Shown here: positions 6,832 to 14,414 of the stretch, piece by piece
How positions within the stretch are numbered: position 1 is the first letter of the stretch
Layout: each line of letters starts with the position of its first letter
Assembly (NCBI RefSeq): GCF_052113705.1
Contig: NZ_JBGQOG010000015.1
Location: 1 to 64,000, forward strand
Reading direction: 5' to 3'
Origin: JBGQOG01 sp052113705
GTDB lineage: Bacteria; Pseudomonadota; Alphaproteobacteria; Rhodobacterales; Rhodobacteraceae
DNA: 64,000 bases
Program-made: the position numbers and the translations under genes
Notes under the pieces: model-generated
What the model was told of the DNA's origin: nothing
Database searches by the model: none
The model's input: the letters and a program-made list of their open reading frames with translations, nothing else

Positions 6832-7191
6832 ATGCCCCAAGATGACACCCCCGCTTTGGCGGCCCAAATCGGCGCGGCCCACGACCGTCTGCGCCAGGAA
6901 CAGGGCAAGCCGCCGATGAAGGACGATCCGGATTTCCGCAAACACAACCAGACCGCCTTCACCGTCACTGCGGACGAGCTGCGGCAGTTCATCGAGCAAT
7001 ATGAGCAGCTTGAAGCCGAGAAGAAGGACATCACCGATCAGAAGAAGGAGGTCATGGCCGAGGCCAGGGGCCGCGGCCACGACACCAAGGTGATCCGGAA
7101 GATCATCGCCGAGCGCAAGCGCGACAAGAACGATTTGGCCGAGGAACAGGCCATCATGGACCTCTACAAAGCCGCTTTGGGGATGGTGTGA
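6832..7191 (+). CDS. gapR: GapR-family (DUF2312) DNA-binding protein
   Basis: A 119-residue protein with a short N-terminal extension before the DUF2312 core. The core begins ADELRQFIEQYEQLEAEKKD, continues with VMAEARGRGHDTKVIRKIIA and ends IMDLYKAALGMV, all hallmarks of GapR. GapR forms a clamp on overtwisted DNA ahead of replication and transcription and stimulates type II topoisomerases in Caulobacter. This copy lies in a phage-type operon just upstream of a sliding clamp, so it probably serves the element's own replication or is captured from a host. Chromosomal GapR is usually about 90 residues; here the extra length is at the N-terminus. Confidence 0.85.
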   Translation: MPQDDTPALAAQIGAAHDRLRQEQGKPPMKDDPDFRKHNQTAFTVTADELRQFIEQYEQLEAEKKDITDQKKEVMAEARGRGHDTKVIRKIIAERKRDKNDLAEEQAIMDLYKAALGMV

Positions 7192-7607
7192 TGCGTGTAA
7201 ACCGCCAGCTGACCTGCCAGCACTTCGATCACATCGATCATGCGCTCGGGCGTCCGGTTGACCCGATGGCAGACAGCCACCGGAACCACTTTGCAACCGA
7301 AGAGGGCGCGCTGGCCGCAGGTTTCCGGGCCTCGCCGCATTGGCACCATGATGGCGCGATGGGCGGGATGCTCTGCTTCTCGGTCACCACCGAAGGCCGG
7401 AAGGCCCTGCGGCAGCATCTGCGGGAGATCGGCGACAGGCACCGGCTCTATACCGTCAGCTGGGGTGGTTTTGACATGGCGCAGATCGCCACCAGCCGCA
7501 GCAAGGCGCGCTATGCGAAATACCGCGATGTTTCGGACAGCGCCCCCGATCTGACCTTCAAGGCATTCGCAGCTTCGGCCCGCGTTCGCCTCGCCCCGCG
7601 CGTATAG
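7191..7607 (+). CDS. Phage-module protein of unknown function
   Basis: A 138-residue protein. ATG 7191 overlaps the gapR stop by one base; GTG at 7188 is an alternative. It has several His and Trp residues (MADSHRNHF, ASPHWHHDGAMGG) and a basic helix (GRKALRQHLREIGDRHRLY). No family is recognised. Coupling to gapR and the following clamp gene suggests a role in the element's replication or DNA handling. Confidence 0.55.
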   Translation: MRVNRQLTCQHFDHIDHALGRPVDPMADSHRNHFATEEGALAAGFRASPHWHHDGAMGGMLCFSVTTEGRKALRQHLREIGDRHRLYTVSWGGFDMAQIATSRSKARYAKYRDVSDSAPDLTFKAFAASARVRLAPRV

Positions 7608-7708
7608 CCCGCAGTCGGCCTGACGCCGCATGCCGGGGACCGCACCTGCGCGCAGCCCCGGCCAACCCCTCCCCGACGCCATAGTGCAACCCCTGACAGG
7701 AACCCCCG

Positions 7709-8932
7709 ATGACCCTCCACGCAAAGATCCCCCCGGCACCTCCGACGGCCACCGTGACCCCAAAGATCCTCGCCCGCGCCACCGTCGAGCTGGCCGCCTT
7801 CCGCCGCATGGTCCGGCTGGCGCATCAGATCACCCCGCGCGTCTCTGCGGTGCCGATCCTCAACTGCGCGCTGATGACCATTGCCGATGGCACGCTGAAC
7901 CTGCGCGCCACCGATCTCGACACCCATCTGTCGCAAAGCATCGCGGCGGAAACCGTGGCCGGGATCAGCCTGCCGGTGCGCACGGCCACCCTCGCCGCCT
8001 TTGCCAGCGCCGCCAGCGGCCGGGTGACGGTTGAGCTGCAAAGCGATCCGGACGGCCTCGCGCCCGCCCTCCTCAGCCTGCGCGACGGCGATCTGACCCT
8101 GCGCCACCGCTGCATGATGTCCGCCGGGGATTTTCCCGCGATCCCCACCGGCACCGGTCCCGTTCTGGCCTGGGAGCAGACCCCGGACAGCCTGTACCGG
8201 CTGATCGCCCTTTCCCGGCACTGCATCAGCACCGAGGAGACCCGCTATTGTCTCAACGGCATCTTCCTGACCACAAAGCCCGGCGCCAGCACGCTCCGCG
8301 CCATCGCGACCGACGGCCACCGCCTCGCCTGTATCGACAGTGAGGTGCAGGCCGATTTTGCGGCGCTGCAAGCGGCTGACGGCACCCCGCACAGCCAGCA
8401 GTTGGGGGTGATCGTGCCCCGCCCGCTCGTCCAAATCCTGCATCAACTCACCCGCAAGGGCGGCAAAGACCGCGTGCAGGTCACGGCGCAGGGCCAGCTG
8501 CTGAGCATCGACCTGCCCGGCATCAGCATCATCGCCAAAACCATCGACGGCACCTACCCAGATTACACGCGGGTGATCCCCGAGGCCTCCTCGGCCATCA
8601 CCGCGCATCTGACCAAGACCCAGCTGACCCGGCTGCACCGCGCTGCCGCCGCCCTCGAGGACCGCTATGAAGCGCGCCCCGCCCGGCTCGACATCGGCGC
8701 CCGCCGGATCAGCGTCGCAGGCGGTGACGGCAATTCCGTCAGCCTGCCGCTGCAGGTCACCGCCGCCGAGGGCACCGCGCAGGAGGCCTTCGGCTATGAC
8801 CTGCGCTACCTCCTCGCGCAGGCCAGCGCGACACCGGCCTTCACCATCCGGGCCGAAAGCCGCGACCACCCCGCTCTTCTGCTCGGGGAAGATCCGCTGG
8901 CGATCTTTGTCCTGATGCCGATGCGGGTGTGA
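7709..8932 (+). CDS. dnaN: Element-encoded DNA polymerase III sliding clamp (beta subunit)
   Basis: A 407-residue protein with the three-domain beta-clamp layout. After about 28 extra N-terminal residues, domain 1 starts VELAAFRRMVRLAHQITPR. Domain 2 contains STEETRYCLNGIFL and ATDGHRLA, the latter lining the partner-binding cleft. Domain 3 contains VIPRPLVQILHQL and YPDYTRVIP, and the C-terminus VLMPMRV matches the canonical MPMRL end that closes the cleft. All clamp signatures are present, so it should form a ring and bind clamp-loader or polymerase motifs. Host dnaN normally sits beside dnaA; this copy is inside a phage-type operon controlled by a CI repressor. The start follows a GACAGGAAC ribosome site. 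Confidence 0.88.
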   Translation: MTLHAKIPPAPPTATVTPKILARATVELAAFRRMVRLAHQITPRVSAVPILNCALMTIADGTLNLRATDLDTHLSQSIAAETVAGISLPVRTATLAAFASAASGRVTVELQSDPDGLAPALLSLRDGDLTLRHRCMMSAGDFPAIPTGTGPVLAWEQTPDSLYRLIALSRHCISTEETRYCLNGIFLTTKPGASTLRAIATDGHRLACIDSEVQADFAALQAADGTPHSQQLGVIVPRPLVQILHQLTRKGGKDRVQVTAQGQLLSIDLPGISIIAKTIDGTYPDYTRVIPEASSAITAHLTKTQLTRLHRAAAALEDRYEARPARLDIGARRISVAGGDGNSVSLPLQVTAAEGTAQEAFGYDLRYLLAQASATPAFTIRAESRDHPALLLGEDPLAIFVLMPMRV

Positions 8933-8933
8933 C

Positions 8934-9614
8934 ATGAAGCGCGCAAACAAACCGATGCGCATCCTGATCGGCTGCGAGACCTCGGGCGTGATGCGCCGGG
9001 CCTTTGCCGCGCGCGGACATGACGTGTGGTCCTGCGATCTGCTGGCGGCCGAGGATGGCAGCAACCGCCACATCCGGGGCGACGTGCGGGATCACCTGCA
9101 CGACGGCTGGGACATGCTTGCGGTGATGCATCCACCCTGCACACGCCTCTGCAATTCGGGCGTCCGCTGGCTCCACGTCCCGCCGCCCGGCCGCACTGGC
9201 GCCGAAATGCAGGCCGAGCTGGAAGCGGGCGCCGCGCTCTTCTCAGACTGCTGGCGCGCACCGATCCCGCGCATCGCCATCGAGAACCCGGTGATGCACC
9301 GCCACGCCCGGGCCCTGCTGCCCGCCGATCTGCCAAAGCCGCAGATCGTGCAGCCCTGGTGGTTTGGCGAGCCCTTCTTCAAGGCGACCGGCTTCTATCT
9401 GCGCCGCCTCGCCCCGCTGACCGCCAGCAACCGCCTTACACCGCCCAAGAAGGCACAGGAGCCAGACCGGCACAAAGCATGGTCCGCGATCCACCGCGCC
9501 CCGCCCGGGCCGGATCGCTGGAAATTCAGATCCCGCAGCTTCACCGGCATCGCCGAAGCCTGCGCAAACCAATGGGGCGGATATGCCCAGGAACAGGAGG
9601 CCCGACATGGGTAA
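8934..9614 (+). CDS. DCM-like DNA methyltransferase-family protein
   Basis: A 226-residue protein starting one base after the clamp stop. The N-terminus RILIGCETSGVMRRAFAARG followed by VWSCDLL resembles the SAM-binding motif of DNA cytosine methyltransferases. DMLAVMHPPCT is at the place of the catalytic PC motif, and PIPRIAIENPVMH follows, as in phage DCM-like proteins. It is shorter than true C5 methyltransferases, and a target-recognition domain is not obvious. It may methylate phage DNA against host restriction, but activity is uncertain. An inner ATG (8955) is an alternative start. Confidence 0.65.
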   Translation: MKRANKPMRILIGCETSGVMRRAFAARGHDVWSCDLLAAEDGSNRHIRGDVRDHLHDGWDMLAVMHPPCTRLCNSGVRWLHVPPPGRTGAEMQAELEAGAALFSDCWRAPIPRIAIENPVMHRHARALLPADLPKPQIVQPWWFGEPFFKATGFYLRRLAPLTASNRLTPPKKAQEPDRHKAWSAIHRAPPGPDRWKFRSRSFTGIAEACANQWGGYAQEQEARHG

Positions 9615-9882
9615 ACAAGGCATCAACACAGTTTGGCTTCTTATGGCGCAGTATGATGGCCGGGCGATGATCCCGGTGGATCAGGTGTGTAAGGATTTTT
9701 TTGGAGCGCTCTCGCTGCCTGTATTCCTGCGCAAGGTCTCATCAGGCGAGATCCCGCTTCCACTGGCTCGGATGGAAGGCAGTCAGAAGTCTGCGAAGAT
9801 GGTGCATATAAACGATCTGGCGATATACATCGACGCGAGGGCCAACGAAGCGCGGCGCGAGGCAGCAAGCTTGGCAAGGTAG
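9607..9882 (+). CDS. PrtN-family (pyocin activator) transcriptional regulator
   Basis: A 91-residue protein from ATG 9607, preceded by AGGAGG eight to nine bases upstream, and overlapping the end of the methyltransferase gene. It matches the pyocin activator PrtN family: NTVWLLMAQYDGRAMIPVDQ, FLRKVSSGEIPLPLARMEGS, QKSAKMVHINDLAIYIDARA. In Pseudomonas PrtN switches on pyocin genes after DNA damage. In Rhodobacteraceae prophages a PrtN-like gene often sits next to the integrase; here no integrase follows. Confidence 0.8.
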   Translation: MGKQGINTVWLLMAQYDGRAMIPVDQVCKDFFGALSLPVFLRKVSSGEIPLPLARMEGSQKSAKMVHINDLAIYIDARANEARREAASLAR

Positions 9883-10505
9883 CTTGCTAAGCTTTTGCTA
9901 AAAGCAGGGACTAGACGGTCAATATCCTGTATTTTATTGAAAAAAATACGATATCGTCCAATCCATCATCGGGGCCACCGAAAGGCGTGCAGCGGCCCGG
10001 GCCTTGTTTGACATGCTCATATCCAAGACTCACCCTTGATCCGGCCCTGCCCGGCATCCTTGTTGATCCGCACGATCGCGCCGACCGCCCCCCCCGGAGG
10101 GGCATCGGCAAAGAAGAACCCGCCCGCATTTCCGGGAAACCGGCGGCTGGCATCACCTAACCGTTCCACCCGGGAAAAGGAACCCCCGCAGGGGTGAAGC
10201 GGGCGGTGACGCGGGGGTGACGCGGGCAGTGACGCGAACGGTGTCCCCCAAGGGGCGCGCGGAGAATGCCCCGGCACCTGTGGCGCCGTCGCGCTGTGCC
10301 CGGGTGGATAGGCATGCGAGGGCGGCCACCTGGCGGGGCGGGCGGCACCGGCGGCACCGGCGCGGTGAAGAGCGCCCCATGCTCCCTGAAAAGCGGTGTT
10401 CTTGTAAAAAAGCGGCCGGTCGAAAACCTTGTGCAACGGAAACCGGCACGAAAGATGGCCCCGCCGTAGCGAGGCCCCCTGATCCGGTGCGAGAGCGGCC
10501 CTGCG
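9883..10505. other. Right border of the phage-like module, no convincing gene
   Basis: About 620 bp. An AT-rich inverted repeat occurs at 9920-9955 (ATATCCTGTATTTT ... AAAAAATACGATAT). A direct-repeat patch of GTGACGCGGG starts at 10206, 10217 and 10229. A minus-strand frame ending at 10017 has a protein-like tail (NKDAGQGRIKGESWI) but no supported start. The missing integrase would be expected here; I see no remnant of a tyrosine recombinase. Confidence 0.5.
10206..10238 (+). repeat. Short tandem repeat GTGACGCGGG, three copies
   Basis: Copies start at 10206 and 10217 (identical, 11 bp apart) and at 10229 (GTGACGCGAA). They are too short and too few for CRISPR. They may be protein-binding iterons or simply a low-complexity GC-rich patch. 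Confidence 0.5.
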
Positions 10506-12779
10506 TCAGGCCGCGGCGCGGGCGCTGGTCGGTGCGGGACGCGGCGCCGCCTCTTCCCAGCCCTGAAAGCGCCCGATGGTATTGGCCAGGCGTTGCGCCG
10601 AATGGGTCAGCGATTGGGTGGCCGCACTGGTTTGTTCAAACATGGCCGCGTTTTGCTGGGTCGATTGATCCAGCTGCCCGACGGCATGATTGATCTCGTC
10701 AATCCCGCTGGCCTGTTCGCCCGCCGAGACCGCAATCTCGGCAACCTGCACGGAGATGCTGCCGACGCTTTGGGCAATGGCGGTCAGCACGGCCCCGGCC
10801 TGATCGACCATCGCTACCCCCTCTTTCACCTGTTTGCCGCTTTCCGAAATCAGCGCATTGATCTCACGTGCGGCCTCGGACGAGCGTTGGGCCAGGGCGC
10901 GGACTTCCGAGGCGACCACTGCAAAGCCACGGCCGGAATCCCCCGCCCGCGCCGCCTCAACCCCGGCATTCAGCGCCAGAAGGTTAGTCTGGAAGGCGAT
11001 GTCGTCGATCACGGTGATGATCTTGGAAATGGATTCCGACGATTTCTCGATCTTGACCATCGCATCCACCGCCCGGTGCACGATGTCCTGACTATCCACC
11101 GCCTTCGACTTGGCATCCTCCACCATGGTGCGCGCCAGATTGGCACCCGCAGCCGCCGATTTCACCGAGGATGTCAGCTCTTCCAGCGCCGAGGCCGTCT
11201 CTTCCAGCGCCGCCGCCGATTGCTCGGTCCGGCGCGAGAGGTCGTTGGCCGCGCTGGTGATCTCGCCCGCTTCGGTGCCAATCGCACCGCTGCTTTCATG
11301 GATGTCGCGCACCATGCGCTTCAAGGCGGCAACCGCGGAGTTGAAATCCATCCGCAGCCGTTTGTAGCTTTCGTCAAACAGCACCTCGATCGAGGCGTTC
11401 AGATCCCCCTCGGCGAGTTTGCGCAGACCATTGGCCAGCTCCTCCACCACCTGTGCCTGCGCCTGAGCCTGCGCTTCACGCTCCCGGTCATTGGCGGCGC
11501 GCAATTCGGCCATCCGGGCCTCTTCCGCGCGGCGGGTCTCAGCGTCCTTGCGGGCGGCGTCGAGTTCACGCTGACGCTCGCGCTCAAGCCGGGCGCGCCG
11601 TTCGGCTTTCGCCGCCTCGCGCGCGGCCTGATTGGCCGCCTCCAGCGCGATGCGCTCCAACCCGTTCTGCCGGAAGGTTTCCGAGGCCTTGGCGATGTCG
11701 CCGATTTCATCGACACGGGTGCTGTGCGGCACCACCACGTCGAAGCGCCCTGCCCCCATCTCACCGATGGTGCCCGCCAACTCGCGCAGCGGGGCGCCGA
11801 TCCGGCGGGTGGTGCGCAGCGCCAGATAGCCCGCGCCCCCCATCCCCAGCGTGAACACCGCCGCGACGCCGATGATGATCTGCCAGCCCAGCGACACAAC
11901 TTCCTTCAGGCGCTGCGTGGTGGTGAGCACGGCCGAGGATTTCATCTCCCGCGCGATGCTGGTGAAGGCCTGCATGCTGTCGTGCAATTTGCCCAAGGCC
12001 GCGGTCTCGGCGGCTTTGGCGGCCAGCTCCTGCTCTTCGACCAGCGTGGACAGCTGCGCCAGCGAGCGGTCGAGCTTGGTGACCCGGCGCGATTCCATCC
12101 GCACGAGCTGCGCCTCTGCATTATCCCCGGCGGGGGCCAGCTCCTCGGCGACATAGGTCACCAGCCCGGCCTCATTGGCCCCGAATTTATCGAGCGCTGC
12201 CGCCAGTTCCGCGTTCGGCGCGGTAAAACCGGGCCGCCAGACCGCAAAGCTGGTTTGCGCCGGATCCATCGGCACATGGCCGAATACACCAAACCGGGCC
12301 GCCTGAGCGACGATTTTCAGGTAATGCGCATTCTCCACCGTCACCATATTGATGAAATCGGTCAGCAGATATTCGCGCCCCTTGAAGTCAAAGTGATAGG
12401 CCGCGGCGGCACTATGCGCGACAAGGCCCGCCCGGACATCGGCCTCAAACACCGCGAAATCGGCGGTCAGCGCGCTGTTGTCGCCCCGCGCGATCATCTC
12501 GCTGAGCGTGTCCAGCAGGGACAGGATCTCGGCTTCCTTCGCGGTATCGCTTCTGGTGCCGATGAAATAGCTGACGATGAGCGTTTCCAGCTGGGCCGCG
12601 CGCAGGGAAATATCCGTCGAGGTCAACGCCATCGGCAAATCCCGCGCCACCGCCTCATCGGTTTTTCCGGCGATGGAACGGGCCCCCAGAATGCCCATGC
12701 CGCCGATCAGAGCGGCGATCACCAGAATGGCGCTGAACGCGGTCACCAACTGGGCAGAGATTGATTTATTCTTGAACAT
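10506..12779 (-). CDS. Methyl-accepting chemotaxis protein
   Basis: A 757-residue transmembrane chemoreceptor from ATG 12779, which has GGAG upstream; longer starts overlap the neighbouring gene. TM1 is at about residues 8-31 and the periplasmic helical sensor domain at 32-290. TM2 is at about 295-322, followed by a HAMP domain. A charged coiled coil at about 375-440 leads to a second HAMP-like unit (LAEGDLNASIEVLF). Methylation helices follow (EQSAAALEETASALEELTSS). The signalling hairpin contains IAFQTNLLALNAGVEAARAG and GFAVVASEVRALAQRS. There is no CheR-binding pentapeptide; the tail is Pro/Ala-rich. It is co-directional with an upstream gene for a secreted protein 22 bp away that may bind its ligand. 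Confidence 0.92.
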   Translation of the reverse strand: MFKNKSISAQLVTAFSAILVIAALIGGMGILGARSIAGKTDEAVARDLPMALTSTDISLRAAQLETLIVSYFIGTRSDTAKEAEILSLLDTLSEMIARGDNSALTADFAVFEADVRAGLVAHSAAAAYHFDFKGREYLLTDFINMVTVENAHYLKIVAQAARFGVFGHVPMDPAQTSFAVWRPGFTAPNAELAAALDKFGANEAGLVTYVAEELAPAGDNAEAQLVRMESRRVTKLDRSLAQLSTLVEEQELAAKAAETAALGKLHDSMQAFTSIAREMKSSAVLTTTQRLKEVVSLGWQIIIGVAAVFTLGMGGAGYLALRTTRRIGAPLRELAGTIGEMGAGRFDVVVPHSTRVDEIGDIAKASETFRQNGLERIALEAANQAAREAAKAERRARLERERQRELDAARKDAETRRAEEARMAELRAANDREREAQAQAQAQVVEELANGLRKLAEGDLNASIEVLFDESYKRLRMDFNSAVAALKRMVRDIHESSGAIGTEAGEITSAANDLSRRTEQSAAALEETASALEELTSSVKSAAAGANLARTMVEDAKSKAVDSQDIVHRAVDAMVKIEKSSESISKIITVIDDIAFQTNLLALNAGVEAARAGDSGRGFAVVASEVRALAQRSSEAAREINALISESGKQVKEGVAMVDQAGAVLTAIAQSVGSISVQVAEIAVSAGEQASGIDEINHAVGQLDQSTQQNAAMFEQTSAATQSLTHSAQRLANTIGRFQGWEEAAPRPAPTSARAAA

Positions 12780-12801
12780 CAATGTTCTCCGGCCGGGCGC
12801 A

Positions 12802-13308
12802 TCAGTTGAGGTGCTTGATATGTTCGACGACTTCGGACAATTCATCGACAACCTGATCCAGGTCATCCTCATTGCCGGTCGCCTTGTAATCGCGCAGCGC
12901 AATCACCGCTGTCGCAGGGTGCACCATCGTGTCCATATGGCTGAGTTCGGGGCTGAAATGGTCAAAGTCGTGAATGTTCAGCCCGACGCGCTGCAAGGCC
13001 GCCCCCTCGTGCCATTGCGCTTCAATCTGGGGCAGCGTGAGGTCGGACATATGCGGGGCCTCGTCGGCGACAAAGGTCAACAGCGGCGCTGATTCCGGAT
13101 GCTCCTTGGCGTAATCGCGCGCGCCCTGCACCCCCAGTTGCACCAGCGTCTCCTGCTGGGCGATCAGCGCATCGACGTCAATCTTGCCGCTTTGAATGGC
13201 GATGATGGTGTCCACCACCACCGCTTTATATTGCTTCACATCAAGCGCAGCGCCGGGGCTGGCCATCAGGCATAGCGAAAGTACACAGAGCGGGCGCGCA
13301 ATATGCAT
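12802..13308 (-). CDS. Periplasmic His-rich protein, probable chemoreceptor partner
   Basis: A 168-residue protein with a clear signal peptide (MHIARPLCVLSLCLMASPGA, cleavage near ALD). The mature part is helical and contains clustered His/Asp/Met residues (APHMSDL, EAQWHEG, HDFDHFSPELSHMD, MVHPATA), which could bind a metal. I do not recognise the family. It is 22 bp upstream of the chemoreceptor gene in the same direction, so one transcript is likely. A binding-protein role for the receptor is inferred from this pairing. Confidence 0.7.
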   Translation of the reverse strand: MHIARPLCVLSLCLMASPGAALDVKQYKAVVVDTIIAIQSGKIDVDALIAQQETLVQLGVQGARDYAKEHPESAPLLTFVADEAPHMSDLTLPQIEAQWHEGAALQRVGLNIHDFDHFSPELSHMDTMVHPATAVIALRDYKATGNEDDLDQVVDELSEVVEHIKHLN

Positions 13309-13565
13309 CGGATCCTCGTGACAGAAAATGCGGGTAAACTTCTGCCACGTGACTAGCGCCTAAATCCTAAAAATACCTTTCACGTCGCGGACCGGTCAGG
13401 CGGTGCGACGAACGGTCAGACACAAGGTAAAGTTGTTTTATTCCGGTATTTTACAAGCATGAGTAAATGCTGTCTTCCGCCCTTCGGAGCGTCCCGGATG
13501 CCCCTTGCGCACCCCCGGTCTCGCCCCTTCGCGCGGGCAGGTATCACTCCGGTCTCGCCCGGGTC

Positions 13566-14297
13566 TTATCCGGGGCGGCGGCCGTAATAGCTCATGAACA
13601 TTTCGACGGCGGAACCGACCACATGCGCGCATTCTTCCGCGGTGGGGGCTTCGCTGCGGGCACCGAACAGGCGGCTTTTGAACAGGCCGGAGTTGCACAG
13701 ATCAATGAATTGCGCCGCCGCGCGCCGCGTGTCGGCAATCACCAGCGTCCCGGCCGCCACTTCGCGCTCCAGATAGGCCTGCAGCGCCCCGATGCCGCGG
13801 TTCGCGCCGCCTTCGTAAAAATTCACGCCCATTTCCGGCATCCGCTCACAAATGCCCAGAACGATGCGATGGGCGCGGATCACCTTGTCGGAACACAGAA
13901 TGCCCGCCAGACGCTGGCCGTAGCGCAAGAGCTTGTCCGCCACCGCTCCCTCGCCCTTCAGCAAATCGGCCGTGCCGCGCAGCAGGTCTTCGCGCTCTTG
14001 CTCAATCAGCGCGGCGAACAGGTCTTCCTTGCCCTGAAAATAGACATAGAGCGTGCCTTTCGACACCCCGGCTTCGCGGCTGATGTCGCTCATGCTGGCA
14101 CCGTCAAACCCCAGAGTGGTAAAGACTTTTTCGGCGCCGGCCATGATCTGCTGGCGTTTGGTCGGATCCTCGCCGGCCGGACAGCGCCCGGCCGAGGCTT
14201 CGGCAGCACCCGCCGTCTTGCCCCGTCCCATGCCCGCCGCATCCGGGCAGGCCGCCATCGTCGCGTCCTTGATCGTCATATCTGCCATCCCTGCCAT
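13566..14297 (-). CDS. TetR-family repressor of the divergent efflux pump
   Basis: A 243-residue protein. The first 45 residues are a low-complexity extension, so the true start may be an internal ATG. The TetR helix-turn-helix is at about residues 50-95: KVFTTLGFDGASMSDISREA then GVSKGTLYVYFQGKEDLF, the family hallmark. The C-terminal ligand domain resembles AefR/TetR_C_7 types. It is divergent from the emrA-emrB pair, with two matching inverted repeats in the gap, so it very likely represses both itself and the pump. Confidence 0.85.
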   Translation of the reverse strand: MAGMADMTIKDATMAACPDAAGMGRGKTAGAAEASAGRCPAGEDPTKRQQIMAGAEKVFTTLGFDGASMSDISREAGVSKGTLYVYFQGKEDLFAALIEQEREDLLRGTADLLKGEGAVADKLLRYGQRLAGILCSDKVIRAHRIVLGICERMPEMGVNFYEGGANRGIGALQAYLEREVAAGTLVIADTRRAAAQFIDLCNSGLFKSRLFGARSEAPTAEECAHVVGSAVEMFMSYYGRRPG

Positions 14298-14314
14298 TTG
14301 GCCCCCGAAACAAA

Positions 14315-14332
14315 TCGAACCACCCAGTTCGA
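14315..14332. promoter_or_regulatory. TetR operator, site 1
   Basis: TCGAACCACCCAGTTCGA is an inverted repeat CGAACC-N4-AGTTCG with one mismatch. It lies between the repressor start and the pump genes. Confidence 0.75.
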
Positions 14333-14374
14333 TTAATACTTGATTTGGACCCTGTACCGCTCTAAGTCAAGCAC

Positions 14375-14390
14375 CGAACCAGCCGGTTCG
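14375..14390. promoter_or_regulatory. TetR operator, site 2
   Basis: CGAACCAGCCGGTTCG is a perfect inverted repeat CGAACC-N4-GGTTCG with the same spacer as site 1. It lies 25 bp before the emrA start codon. Site centres are 59 bp apart. Confidence 0.78.
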
Positions 14391-14414
14391 ATCACAATTT
14401 CAAGGGCACCTCCC

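Noticed and set aside
10206..10238. Tandem 10-11 bp repeats as a CRISPR array
   Set aside because: Three short units without spacers or cas genes; listed only as a repeat.
10017..10436. Minus-strand gene with tail NKDAGQGRIKGESWI
   Set aside because: The tail looks protein-like, but the N-terminal two thirds are low complexity with no start site, so a gene cannot be supported.
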